In this document: piece after piece, positions 25,908-33,349 of the stretch
Numbering within the stretch: the first letter of the stretch is position 1
How the letters are laid out: every line of letters begins with the position of its first letter
Assembly (NCBI GenBank): GCA_963847945.1
Contig: CAWKBX010000009.1
Span: 1,054,001-1,118,000, forward strand
Reading direction: 5' to 3'
Length of the DNA stretch: 64,000 nt
DNA from: JANMJD01 sp963847945
GTDB lineage: Bacteria > Actinomycetota > Acidimicrobiia > Acidimicrobiales > Ilumatobacteraceae
Program-made: the position numbers and the translations under genes
Notes under the pieces: generated by a model
Told to the model about the DNA's origin: nothing
What the model saw: only the letters and a program-made list of their open reading frames with translations
Databases searched by the model: none

Positions 25908-27449
25908 ATGAACGACAAACTTGCCGATCTCGAAGAACGCCGTGGTCAGGCGCTCAATCCGGGTTCTCCCCGGTCTGTCGAGCGGCAACATGCCAAAGGA
26001 AAGATGCTGGCCCACGAGCGCGTCGACTACCTCCTCGATCCCGGCTCGTTCCATGAACTCGACCTGCTCGCCCGCCACCGTGCCCACACGGCCGGTCTCG
26101 AAGAGCGTCCCTACACCGATGGCGTGATCACCGGTTGGGGGACCATCGAGGGCCGCAAGGTCTTCGTCTACAGCCAGGATTTCACCGTCTTCGGTGGGGC
26201 GCTGGGCGAGGTCTTCGCCGAGAAGATCCACAAGTTGATGGACCTGGCGCTGAAAGTCGGGGCCCCGGTGATCGGCCTTAACGACGGGGCAGGGGCCCGC
26301 ATTCAAGAGGGCGTCGTGTCGCTGGCCAGCTACGGCGGCATCTTCTACCGCAACGTGCTCTCGTCGGGTGTCGTGCCGCAGATCTCGGTGATCCTCGGGC
26401 CCTGCGCCGGTGGCGCGGTGTACTCCCCGGCGATGACCGACTTCATCTTCATGGTTCGCGAGTCGTCGCACATGTTCATCACCGGCCCCGACGTGGTCAA
26501 GACCGTCACCGGCGAAGAAGTCACCCTTGAGGAGCTTGGCGGGGCGATGTCCCACGCCACCAAGTCGGGTGTGGCCACGTTCGTCTCGGCCGACGAAAAG
26601 TCGTGCCTCGACGACGTGCGCTTCCTGCTGGGTTTCCTGCCGTCGAACAACCTTGAGACCGCCCCGATCTCGCCGACCGACGACGACCCGGCTCGGCTCT
26701 GCCCCGAGTTGCGCGATCTGCTCCCGCCGTCACCGAACCAGCCGTACGACATGAAAAAGGTCATCACGACCGTCATGGACGACGACGAGTTCTTCGAGTA
26801 CTTCCCCCACTGGGCCCGCTCGATCGTCTGCGGGTTTTCCCGGATCAACGGTCAGGCCGTGGGCATCGTCGGTAACCAGCCGATGGTCCTCGCCGGGGTG
26901 CTCGACATCGAGTCGGCCGAGAAGGCTGCTCGGTTCGTGCGGACGTGTGATGCGTTCAACATCCCGCTGATCACGTTCGTCGATGTGCCCGGCTTCCTGC
27001 CCGGCGTCGACCAGGAGTACGGCGGTATCATCCGCCATGGCGCCAAGCTGCTCTACGCCTACTGCGAGGCGACCGTGCCGCGTATCTCGATCATCACTCG
27101 CAAGGCCTACGGCGGCGCCTATGTGGTGATGGACTCCAAGTCGATCGGCTCCGACCTGTCATATGCGTGGCCGACCGCCGAGTTGGCCGTGATGGGCCCG
27201 CAGGGCGCCGTCGAGATCGTCTATCGCCGGGAGATCCAGCAGGCGGCCGACCCGGTGACGCGGCGGGCCGAACTCGTCGGGGAATACACCGAGAAGTACG
27301 CCAACCCGTATCTCGCCGCCGAGCGTGGCATCGTCGACGATGTGATCGACCCGGCTGAGACCCGCATCAAGATCATCGCCGGGCTCGAAATGCTCAAGAC
27401 CAAGCGCGAAGAGTTGCCGCGGCGCAAACACGGCAACATGCCGCTGTGA
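25908..27449 (+). CDS. pccB: Acyl-CoA (propionyl-CoA) carboxylase beta subunit
   Basis: 513 aa from the ATG at 25908. The carboxyltransferase fold is complete: AHERVDYLLDPGSFHELD in the N half, oxyanion-hole glycine runs (ASYGGIFYRNVLSSG; GPCAGGAVYSPA) and in the C half DVPGFLPGVDQEYGGIIRHG and TRKAYGGAYVVM. The protein transfers carboxyl from biotin to propionyl- or acetyl-CoA. The epsilon-subunit gene follows 10 bp downstream. The biotin-carrying alpha subunit is not in the window. Confidence 0.93.
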   Translation: MNDKLADLEERRGQALNPGSPRSVERQHAKGKMLAHERVDYLLDPGSFHELDLLARHRAHTAGLEERPYTDGVITGWGTIEGRKVFVYSQDFTVFGGALGEVFAEKIHKLMDLALKVGAPVIGLNDGAGARIQEGVVSLASYGGIFYRNVLSSGVVPQISVILGPCAGGAVYSPAMTDFIFMVRESSHMFITGPDVVKTVTGEEVTLEELGGAMSHATKSGVATFVSADEKSCLDDVRFLLGFLPSNNLETAPISPTDDDPARLCPELRDLLPPSPNQPYDMKKVITTVMDDDEFFEYFPHWARSIVCGFSRINGQAVGIVGNQPMVLAGVLDIESAEKAARFVRTCDAFNIPLITFVDVPGFLPGVDQEYGGIIRHGAKLLYAYCEATVPRISIITRKAYGGAYVVMDSKSIGSDLSYAWPTAELAVMGPQGAVEIVYRREIQQAADPVTRRAELVGEYTEKYANPYLAAERGIVDDVIDPAETRIKIIAGLEMLKTKREELPRRKHGNMPL

Positions 27450-27459
27450 GGCGCCGGTC

Positions 27460-27732
27460 ATGAGCTGGGACGCACCGACCGGGCAGATGCCCCGCCCCGC
27501 CCCGGTATTGCTGGACTCGGGATTGCTCGAGACGGTGCTGCTCGAGTCGGTGTCGGGTATCCCCACCGACGAGGAGGTCGTGGCGATCGTCGCTGCGATG
27601 GAGGCCCTGTGGCCGCGACCGATGGCCGCACCGTGGAACGGCACCGAGACCGACGAGTCCTCGGCGTGGCGGTTCAGTGGTCGCTGGTGGGCCCGGCCAT
27701 TGCCGGCCCGCCGGGCTCGGCCCTGGCGGTAA
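27460..27732 (+). CDS. Acyl-CoA carboxylase epsilon-like subunit
   Basis: 90 aa, lying 10 bp after the beta subunit. The middle GIPTDEEVVAIVAAMEALWP and the terminal SSAWRFSGRWWARPLP match the small actinobacterial AccE/PccE subunits, which stabilise the alpha-beta complex and contribute to activity. The N-terminal 30 residues are variable. Assignment rests on this pattern plus gene order. Confidence 0.75.
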   Translation: MSWDAPTGQMPRPAPVLLDSGLLETVLLESVSGIPTDEEVVAIVAAMEALWPRPMAAPWNGTETDESSAWRFSGRWWARPLPARRARPWR

Positions 27733-27801
27733 CCCTCGTCGGTACGCGGCTACGGGCTGGCGGCTGCGGTGTGGCGGGCTTGGCTGGTGGCCGGGTGGTG
27801 G

Positions 27802-28167
27802 TCAGCCGCCGAGCAGGGCTCGAACGCGGTCTTTGGGGCGGCCGATGATCGCCGTGTCATCGGTGACCAGTAGCGGGCGTTGCAACAGCATCTTGTGCTT
27901 GATGAGCAGGGCAATGACCTGCTCGGGAGTCTCGGCGTCGGCCTCGGTCAGGCCGAGCTTGGCCCACTGTGAATCACGTCGGACCAGGTTGGTCACGGGG
28001 TCTTCCAGCTTGGCGATGATCGCCGCCAGCGTGGCGGCGTCGGGTGGCGTCTTGTTGTAGATGACCAGGTTGGTGGGGACCCCAAGTTCGGTGGCAATGC
28101 TCACGGCATTGGTCGACGAGTTTCAATGGGGGTTGTGGTAAATCGTGACCGAATCGGGCGTAGCCAT
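27802..28167 (-). CDS. arsC: ArsC/Spx-family reductase with in-frame UGA at the catalytic Cys (probable selenoprotein)
   Basis: Read from the ATG at 28167, the frame gives MATPDSVTIYHNPH, then TGA (28123-28125), then NSSTNAVSIATELG and onward without any frame change to the stop at 27802 (121 aa including the UGA-encoded residue). ArsC proteins have YHNPxC-G-T-S-R-N at this point, so the UGA falls exactly on the nucleophilic Cys. The rest (KTPPDAATLAAIIAKL, LLQRPLLVTDDTAIIGRP) is normal ArsC. A SECIS-like hairpin follows 11 nt after the UGA, and selA/selB lie 28 kb away. The active-site Arg is replaced by Thr (NSSTN), so arsenate may not be the substrate. A nonsense mutation in a cysteine gene is the alternative. 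Confidence 0.8.
28095..28111 (-). promoter_or_regulatory. Bacterial SECIS-like hairpin downstream of the arsC UGA
   Basis: On the minus strand CAATGC pairs perfectly with GCATTG around the five-base loop CGTGA. The loop begins 17 nt after the UGA and has G as its second base; bacterial SECIS elements have an apical loop about 16-37 nt after the UGA with a G in the first two positions. It lies within the coding sequence, as in known bacterial selenoprotein genes. Confidence 0.65.
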
Positions 28168-28208
28168 GGCTCCAACGTAGTCACCGCGTGCCGGTACGGT
28201 GGGCATTC

Positions 28209-29210
28209 GTGGATATCACGACGGTTGCCGACGACATGGTGGTGCTGCACGACGGGCCCGTCGTTCATCGCTACGACGATCTGACGCCCGACACCGGCTA
28301 CGCCTTCGACGGCGTTGAGGTGCGTACCCTGCGGCGTCCCGCGGGTCACCTGCTCGGTCGGTTTTCCACCGTCAACGACGTCCACTTCGGCGAGGTCGAA
28401 TGCGGACGGATCGACGATCATCCGCAGGGTCCGATCGTGCGTCCTGAGCCGGGCGAGCCGCCGTATCCGGAAACGATGAACGATGGCGCGGCGAGCGAGA
28501 TGTCGGCCGTCGACCTTGATGCCGTGATCGTCAAGGGTGACCTGTCGGCGGCCGGGACCGAGGCGGAGTGGGCCGCGTTCGAACGTTGCTACCGCGGTCG
28601 GTTCGGTGAGCGGCTGTTTGTCGTGCGAGGCAATCACGACGCTTACGTCGGCCAGACGCGCTACGCCGGTGATCAGTGGATCGAACTGCCCGGGGTGACT
28701 GTTGCGCTGCTCGACACGGTCATTCCCAAGTCGTCGACGGGAGGGCTGCGGCCCGAGCAGTTGGAATGGCTCGACGACATGGTGGTGGCGGCAGACCGAC
28801 CGGTCGTCGTCATGGGGCATCATCAGCAATGGGTCGATGGGCCGCGGGAGCCCGATTACTTCGGCATCAACCCCGACGCCTCGGATGCACTGACCCAGGT
28901 GATCGCCCGGCGGCGCTCGATCGTTGCCTATACCGCGGGGCATACCCACCGCCACCGAGTGCGCCACCTCGCCAAGGCCGGCGGAGTTCCGTCGATCGAG
29001 GTCGGCTGCGTGAAGGACTTCCCGGGGACGTGGGCCGAGTACCGCGTGTATGAAGGCGGGATCACCCAGATCGTGCATCGCATCTCGAAACCGGCAGCCC
29101 TGGCGTGGAGCGAGCGCTGTCGGCACCTGTACCGCGACTTCGGCATCGACTACGAAGGGTATGCCTTGGGCCGGCTGGACGACCGGTGCTTCAACATCGA
29201 CTGGCGATGA
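28209..29210 (+). CDS. Calcineurin-like metallophosphoesterase
   Basis: 333 aa from the GTG at 28209. The dimetal phosphoesterase motifs occur in order: NDVHFG (variant of DxH), VKGDLS (GD), GNHD (about residue 145), GHHQ and GHTHRH near 240. An N-terminal 50-residue beta domain precedes them. Related actinobacterial proteins act on phosphodiesters or nucleotides; the substrate is unknown. It is divergent from the arsC-like gene, with 41 bp between start codons. Confidence 0.85.
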   Translation: MDITTVADDMVVLHDGPVVHRYDDLTPDTGYAFDGVEVRTLRRPAGHLLGRFSTVNDVHFGEVECGRIDDHPQGPIVRPEPGEPPYPETMNDGAASEMSAVDLDAVIVKGDLSAAGTEAEWAAFERCYRGRFGERLFVVRGNHDAYVGQTRYAGDQWIELPGVTVALLDTVIPKSSTGGLRPEQLEWLDDMVVAADRPVVVMGHHQQWVDGPREPDYFGINPDASDALTQVIARRRSIVAYTAGHTHRHRVRHLAKAGGVPSIEVGCVKDFPGTWAEYRVYEGGITQIVHRISKPAALAWSERCRHLYRDFGIDYEGYALGRLDDRCFNIDWR

Positions 29211-29223
29211 CGCGGGCGGCGAC

Positions 29224-30451
29224 TCATGCTCCTCGTTCGGCGCGGTAGCCCTCGAGTTCCAGTACCTCGGAATCGAACAACTCGCCGTCGATCGCCAGGC
29301 CCCGTTCGAGACGCAGCGCTTCCAGGGCCAGCAGCGGCCGTTCCAGTTGGCGGCGACGTGGGCCGGTGAGCTGTTCGAACTCGCGTTGCACCGACTCGAA
29401 TCGACCCCTGACCTTGTCCATCGAGTCGATGTACTTGCCCCATTGTTTGGAGAACGTGCCGAGTAACTGCAGGATCTCATCGGACGTCTGCTCGATCATG
29501 AAGTTGTCGAATGCCTGGCGCACGACGCCCAAGAAGGCGAACAGCGTCAGCGGGGAGCAGAGCACCACCTTTTGGCTGAGCGCCTGTTCGACGAGGGTCG
29601 GGTCGTGCTCGTGGATGAACCCGCTGATCGTCTCGTTGGGAATGAACATCAGCACGTAGTCGACGGTTGGCCCCTCACCGGCCGCCGCGTAGTTCCGTGA
29701 TGTCAGCTCGCGGAAGCGCAGCCGCACGTCCCGCAGGAACGAGTCACGATGGGTATCGCGCTCGGTGTCGGTGGTCGCTTCGAGATGGCGAAGGTAGGCG
29801 GCGAGCGGGAACTTCACGTCCATGTAGAGCACGTGGCCCCGGGGGAGCAGGAACGTGAAGTCGGGGAGCTGACGGCCACCCTCGACCGCGGTCTGCTTGC
29901 GGTAGTTGACGTTTTCGACCAAACCGGCGAGCCGCAGCACGTCTTCGGCCATCCGCTCACCCCACTGACCTCGGGTTTTCGAGCTGGCCAAGGCCTCGCG
30001 CAGTGATGCCGTGGACGACGCCAAGCTGGCCGTGACCTGGCCGTGGGCGCGGAGATTCTCCTCGACTCGGACCAGTTGTTCGGAGCTGCGTTGGCCGAGC
30101 TGTTGGACCATTTGCCCGAGTCGTTCCAGCTCGCCGCGCATCTCGACGCGGACCTGTTCGAGGCGACCGTCGATCAGTTCTTTCTTGGCATCGAGCTCCG
30201 CGTTGGCCAGTAGCCAGACCGTTGCCCAGTTGCTCGCGGGTCATCACCGCCGATTGCTGCAGCGCCGCCTGCACTGCGGCGTCTCGCTCGCCCCCGGCTT
30301 GCCGACGAAGCTCGGCCATCGCCATGTCAACCGCCGCGGCGATACCGAGGGTCGGATCGAGGGGGCGGCGCCCGCGGTCGATGAGCACCACCGCGCCGAG
30401 TGCCCCGAGCGTGGTGGCAACGAGGACCAGCAGGATGACAACGAACACCAT
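29224..30451 (-). CDS. rmuC: RmuC-family DNA recombination protein, frameshifted
   Basis: One frame (from 30451) encodes an N-terminal membrane helix (MVFVVILLVLVATTLGAL) and the start of a coiled coil ending at MTREQLGNG. The other frame encodes LANAELDAKKELIDGRLEQV, the rest of the coiled coil and the full nuclease-like RmuC domain (RGQWGERMAEDVLRLAGL, FLLPRGHVLYMDVKFPL). The two join near 30210-30220 with a one-base indel. The intact length would be about 408 aa. RmuC limits inversions at short repeats. The C-terminal part alone, from 30141, keeps the catalytic-like domain but has no membrane anchor. Confidence 0.82.
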
Positions 30452-30490
30452 GGGCCCATCATGCCCAGGGGGTGTGTCAGAGATCGTTGA

Positions 30491-30895
30491 CTACTCGGTG
30501 GCGGCGCGGTCGAGGCGTAGTGAGGCGGAGTTCATGCAGAACCGCTCGCCAGTCGGGGCGGGCCCATCGGGAAACAGGTGGCCGAGGTGGGCGCCGCATT
30601 CGGCGCATGTGGCTTCGACCCGCAGCATCCCGTGCGACCGGTCCTCGATGTAGGTGACGCATTCGGGGCTCAGCGATTGGAAAAAGCTCGGCCAACCGCA
30701 GCCCGAGTCGTACTTCGTTGCCGATGAGAACAGGGCGGCGTCGCACACGATGCAGTGGTAGGTGCCGTCGGCATGCTCGTTCCAGAACTCACCGGTGAAG
30801 GCTCGTTCGGTCGCAGCGTGCTGGGTGACCTCGTACTGCAGCGGAGTGAGTCGCTGGCGAAGCTCAGTGTCGGACGGCCGGGAGGATGCGCTCAT
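30491..30895 (-). CDS. msrB: Peptide-methionine (R)-S-oxide reductase
   Basis: 134 aa with both zinc CxxC pairs (CIVCDAALF about residue 46; CAECGAHLG about 95), the GWPSFFQ loop and the catalytic Cys in RFCMNSASL near the C terminus. It reduces methionine-R-sulfoxide in proteins using thioredoxin. The catalytic position is cysteine, not UGA. Start is the ATG at 30895. Confidence 0.95.
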   Translation of the reverse strand: MSASSRPSDTELRQRLTPLQYEVTQHAATERAFTGEFWNEHADGTYHCIVCDAALFSSATKYDSGCGWPSFFQSLSPECVTYIEDRSHGMLRVEATCAECGAHLGHLFPDGPAPTGERFCMNSASLRLDRAATE

Positions 30896-30943
30896 CAACC
30901 CAGTCTTGCGCCTTCGGTCGCCAGATCGCGCCGGGCGCTCTCG

Positions 30944-31411
30944 ATGGCCGCGCTGACCAACATCACCGTCGGCCGTTCGGTCGCCCTGATGACCGTGATC
31001 GACGACGATCCGCCGCCGTCGATCGAGATCGTGCCGATCCTCACCGATGTGGCCGAGGGTGAGGCGATGTCGTGGCGGGTCACTTTGTCGGAGCCGATGG
31101 GTACCGCCTTCGGGGTCACCGGGCGGTTCACCGTGCCGGCCTCGGGAGCCGAGATGCGCACCGATGACCTCACCGCCGACCGACTGGCCGCATGGTTCAT
31201 CGATCCTGCAGTATCTCCGGCAGCCCTGTCGGAGATCGGATTTCAGGTACCGCTGGCGTACCTCGCCCCAGGGGAAACGACCGCGACGGTGAGCATCGCG
31301 ACCGCCGCCGATGGGGTGCCGGACGGGATTGAACTGCTGGCTTTCGACGCCGTGGTCGCGCCGCTGGTGTCGACGACAGTCTCGCTGAGCGCATCGGTAC
31401 GCGATCTCTGA
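30944..31411 (+). pseudogene. Orphan fragment with a Calx-beta-like strand pattern
   Basis: About 155 codons encode LMTVIDDDPPPSIEIVPILT, EGEAMSWRVTLSEPMGTAFG and ETTATVSIATAADGVPDGIE. The DDDP hinge and repeating beta strands resemble the last modules of secreted Calx-beta adhesins. There is no signal peptide and no upstream module; the frame begins close to the msrB start. It is probably the 3' end of a larger deleted gene, though a small free-standing protein cannot be excluded. Confidence 0.45.
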
Positions 31412-31482
31412 GCTGGCTCAATGAGCGCCGCCCGTACGGACGGTGCGACATGTGACACACTCGCGCGGTACGTTCATTCCTC

Positions 31483-33237
31483 ATGAGCAACGGGACTCCG
31501 TCACTGCCTGACCGCTGGATCACCGACTGGACGCCCAGTCCTCGTTGGCCGCACTACACACGGGCCAATGCGGGTGAGGTTTTATCCAGCTCGGCGTCGC
31601 CGCTCGGCCAGACGTTCAGTTGGGACAACGGCATCATGCTTGGTTGGCGCGATGGCTACGTCCGTCAGGGCCTCTACGCCGAGGGTGAAATGTCTGACGT
31701 GCGGCCCGAGCCTGCCGGGTTCTTCGGGGGCTACTTCTACATCAACCTGGCCAACGTGCGTATGCAGGGAGTCCGCAACCCGGCGGTCACCGTGGAGCAG
31801 CTTGACCTGGCCTTTTTCGGGGATCACCCCGATGTGCCGCCGTACGTGGCACACCCCGATGACGAGAAGCCCGAGCTGACCGACAAGATTCTCGCCCACA
31901 TGGGCTGGGTGATGTCGGCGACCGAGTTTCCCGATATCGAGGTGTCGAAGGCCAACACGATTGCCCTGCGCGCCGCTCGCCCCGATCTGTCGTCGCTGTC
32001 GGATGCCGAGTTGCTGGCCTATGCCCGGGCCACCCAGCCGATGCTGGTCAAGCTGTTCGAGGAGCACTGCGTGTGCTCCTCGAGTTCGGGTATCGCTCCG
32101 GGCGTGTTGTTCGCCGTTGGACAGGCGATCGACGACCCGACAGTGCCGATGCGGTTGATCGCCTCGATCGGCGACGTCGACTCGGCCGCCCCGTCATGGG
32201 CGTTGTGGGAGATGTCGCGGATGGTTCGCAACTCGACCGCGCTGTCGGCGGCCTTCGGTCCGGGCGTCGACGGGGTGCTCGACCGGCTCGCCACAGTAGG
32301 CGGTGACGATGCCGATGCATTCGTGGCCGCTTGGAACGACTTCTCGTTGCAGTACGGCTCTCGCGGTCCCAACGAGTACGAGATCTCCAATGAGACCTGG
32401 GAGACGAGCCCGTCGATCTCCCTGGCGATCATCGACCGTGTGCGGTTCCAGACCGACGACGAGTCGCCGACGATCCGTCACGAGCGCCAGGCCGCAGAGC
32501 GCCACGCCACGGTCACCGAGGTCCGCGCCAAGGTTGCCGCGCTTGGCAACGAGGAGCTCTCGGGCATGTTCGAGGCCGGTCTGATCGCCGCCAACATGAT
32601 GTGGATGCGGGAGCGCACCAAGACCAACCTGGTCCGTGCCGTCCACGAAGGCCGCATGGCGTTCCGTGAACTCGGCCAACGGGTGGCTGCGGCCGGGCAC
32701 ATCGACGACTGGCGTCATGTCTTCATGGTGCTCGACGATGAACTCGACGCGTTCGTCGCCGATCCTGCCTCGATGCGCACCACGCTCGCCGAGCGCTATC
32801 CGGTGTGGCAGGAGATCAACGACCGCGAACCGCCGTTCTTCATCAAGGACGGTGTTGTCCCGCCGATCAACGAGTGGCCGCGCCGCGGCGATTCGGTCGT
32901 CGACATCGCCCAGCCCGGTGATGTGCTGCAAGGCGTACCCGGCTGCCCCGGCGTCGTTCGCGGCCGGGCCCGCGTGATTCTCGACCCGGCCGATCCCGAG
33001 GGCCTGGAACCCGGCGAGATCATGGTCGCCCCGCTCACCGACCCGGCCTGGACCCCGTTGTTCATGTCGGCCGGCGGGGTGGTCGTCGACGTCGGCGGCC
33101 AGATCAGCCATGCGATCATCGTCTCGCGCGAGCTGGGATTGCCCTGTGTCGTCTCGGTCACCGATGGCACCCGCCGCATTCCCAATGGCGCCGAAATCGA
33201 AGTTGACGGCAACACCGGCCAGGTCACCATCTTGTAA
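31483..33237 (+). CDS. PEP-utilising-type protein with phosphohistidine swivelling domain
   Basis: 584 aa. The last 80 residues form the mobile domain of PEP synthase/PPDK-type enzymes, with the phosphorylatable His in VDVGGQISHAIIVSRE (about residue 545) and GLPCVVSVTDGTRRIPNG after it. The N-terminal 450 residues lack the ATP-grasp kinase domain of PEP synthase and have no PEP-binding TIM barrel; the layout is closest to rifampicin-phosphotransferase-like or phenylphosphate-synthase-type proteins. The reaction is unknown. It might take phosphate from a separate kinase subunit, none of which is adjacent. Confidence 0.75.
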   Translation: MSNGTPSLPDRWITDWTPSPRWPHYTRANAGEVLSSSASPLGQTFSWDNGIMLGWRDGYVRQGLYAEGEMSDVRPEPAGFFGGYFYINLANVRMQGVRNPAVTVEQLDLAFFGDHPDVPPYVAHPDDEKPELTDKILAHMGWVMSATEFPDIEVSKANTIALRAARPDLSSLSDAELLAYARATQPMLVKLFEEHCVCSSSSGIAPGVLFAVGQAIDDPTVPMRLIASIGDVDSAAPSWALWEMSRMVRNSTALSAAFGPGVDGVLDRLATVGGDDADAFVAAWNDFSLQYGSRGPNEYEISNETWETSPSISLAIIDRVRFQTDDESPTIRHERQAAERHATVTEVRAKVAALGNEELSGMFEAGLIAANMMWMRERTKTNLVRAVHEGRMAFRELGQRVAAAGHIDDWRHVFMVLDDELDAFVADPASMRTTLAERYPVWQEINDREPPFFIKDGVVPPINEWPRRGDSVVDIAQPGDVLQGVPGCPGVVRGRARVILDPADPEGLEPGEIMVAPLTDPAWTPLFMSAGGVVVDVGGQISHAIIVSRELGLPCVVSVTDGTRRIPNGAEIEVDGNTGQVTIL

Positions 33238-33254
33238 GCCGTGGAGCGGTGGAG

Positions 33255-33331
33255 TGAGACCGGTCCCGGCGGCGTCGCGTCCACGTGACGCACGGCTGCT
33301 GCACCGGGAACCGCCGTCCACACCGGTCTCA
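33255..33331. terminator. Nested inverted repeat in a convergent gap
   Basis: TGAGACCGGT (33255-33264) pairs with ACCGGTCTCA (33322-33331); inside it TCCCGG pairs with CCGGGA, and inside that GCGTC pairs with GACGC. It fills the 112 bp between two convergent stop codons and may terminate transcription from both sides, although no U tract is present. Confidence 0.45.
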
Positions 33332-33349
33332 TCCGGTGGTCGACGCTGC

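Noticed and set aside
25089..26555. 488-codon open frame on the minus strand
   Set aside because: Antisense to the prepilin peptidase and pccB genes; shadow.
27802..28104. An ordinary short ArsC starting at the GTG at 28104
   Set aside because: It would lack the first 21 residues and the catalytic position. The upstream codons are in the same frame and match the family, so UGA readthrough explains it better than a late start.
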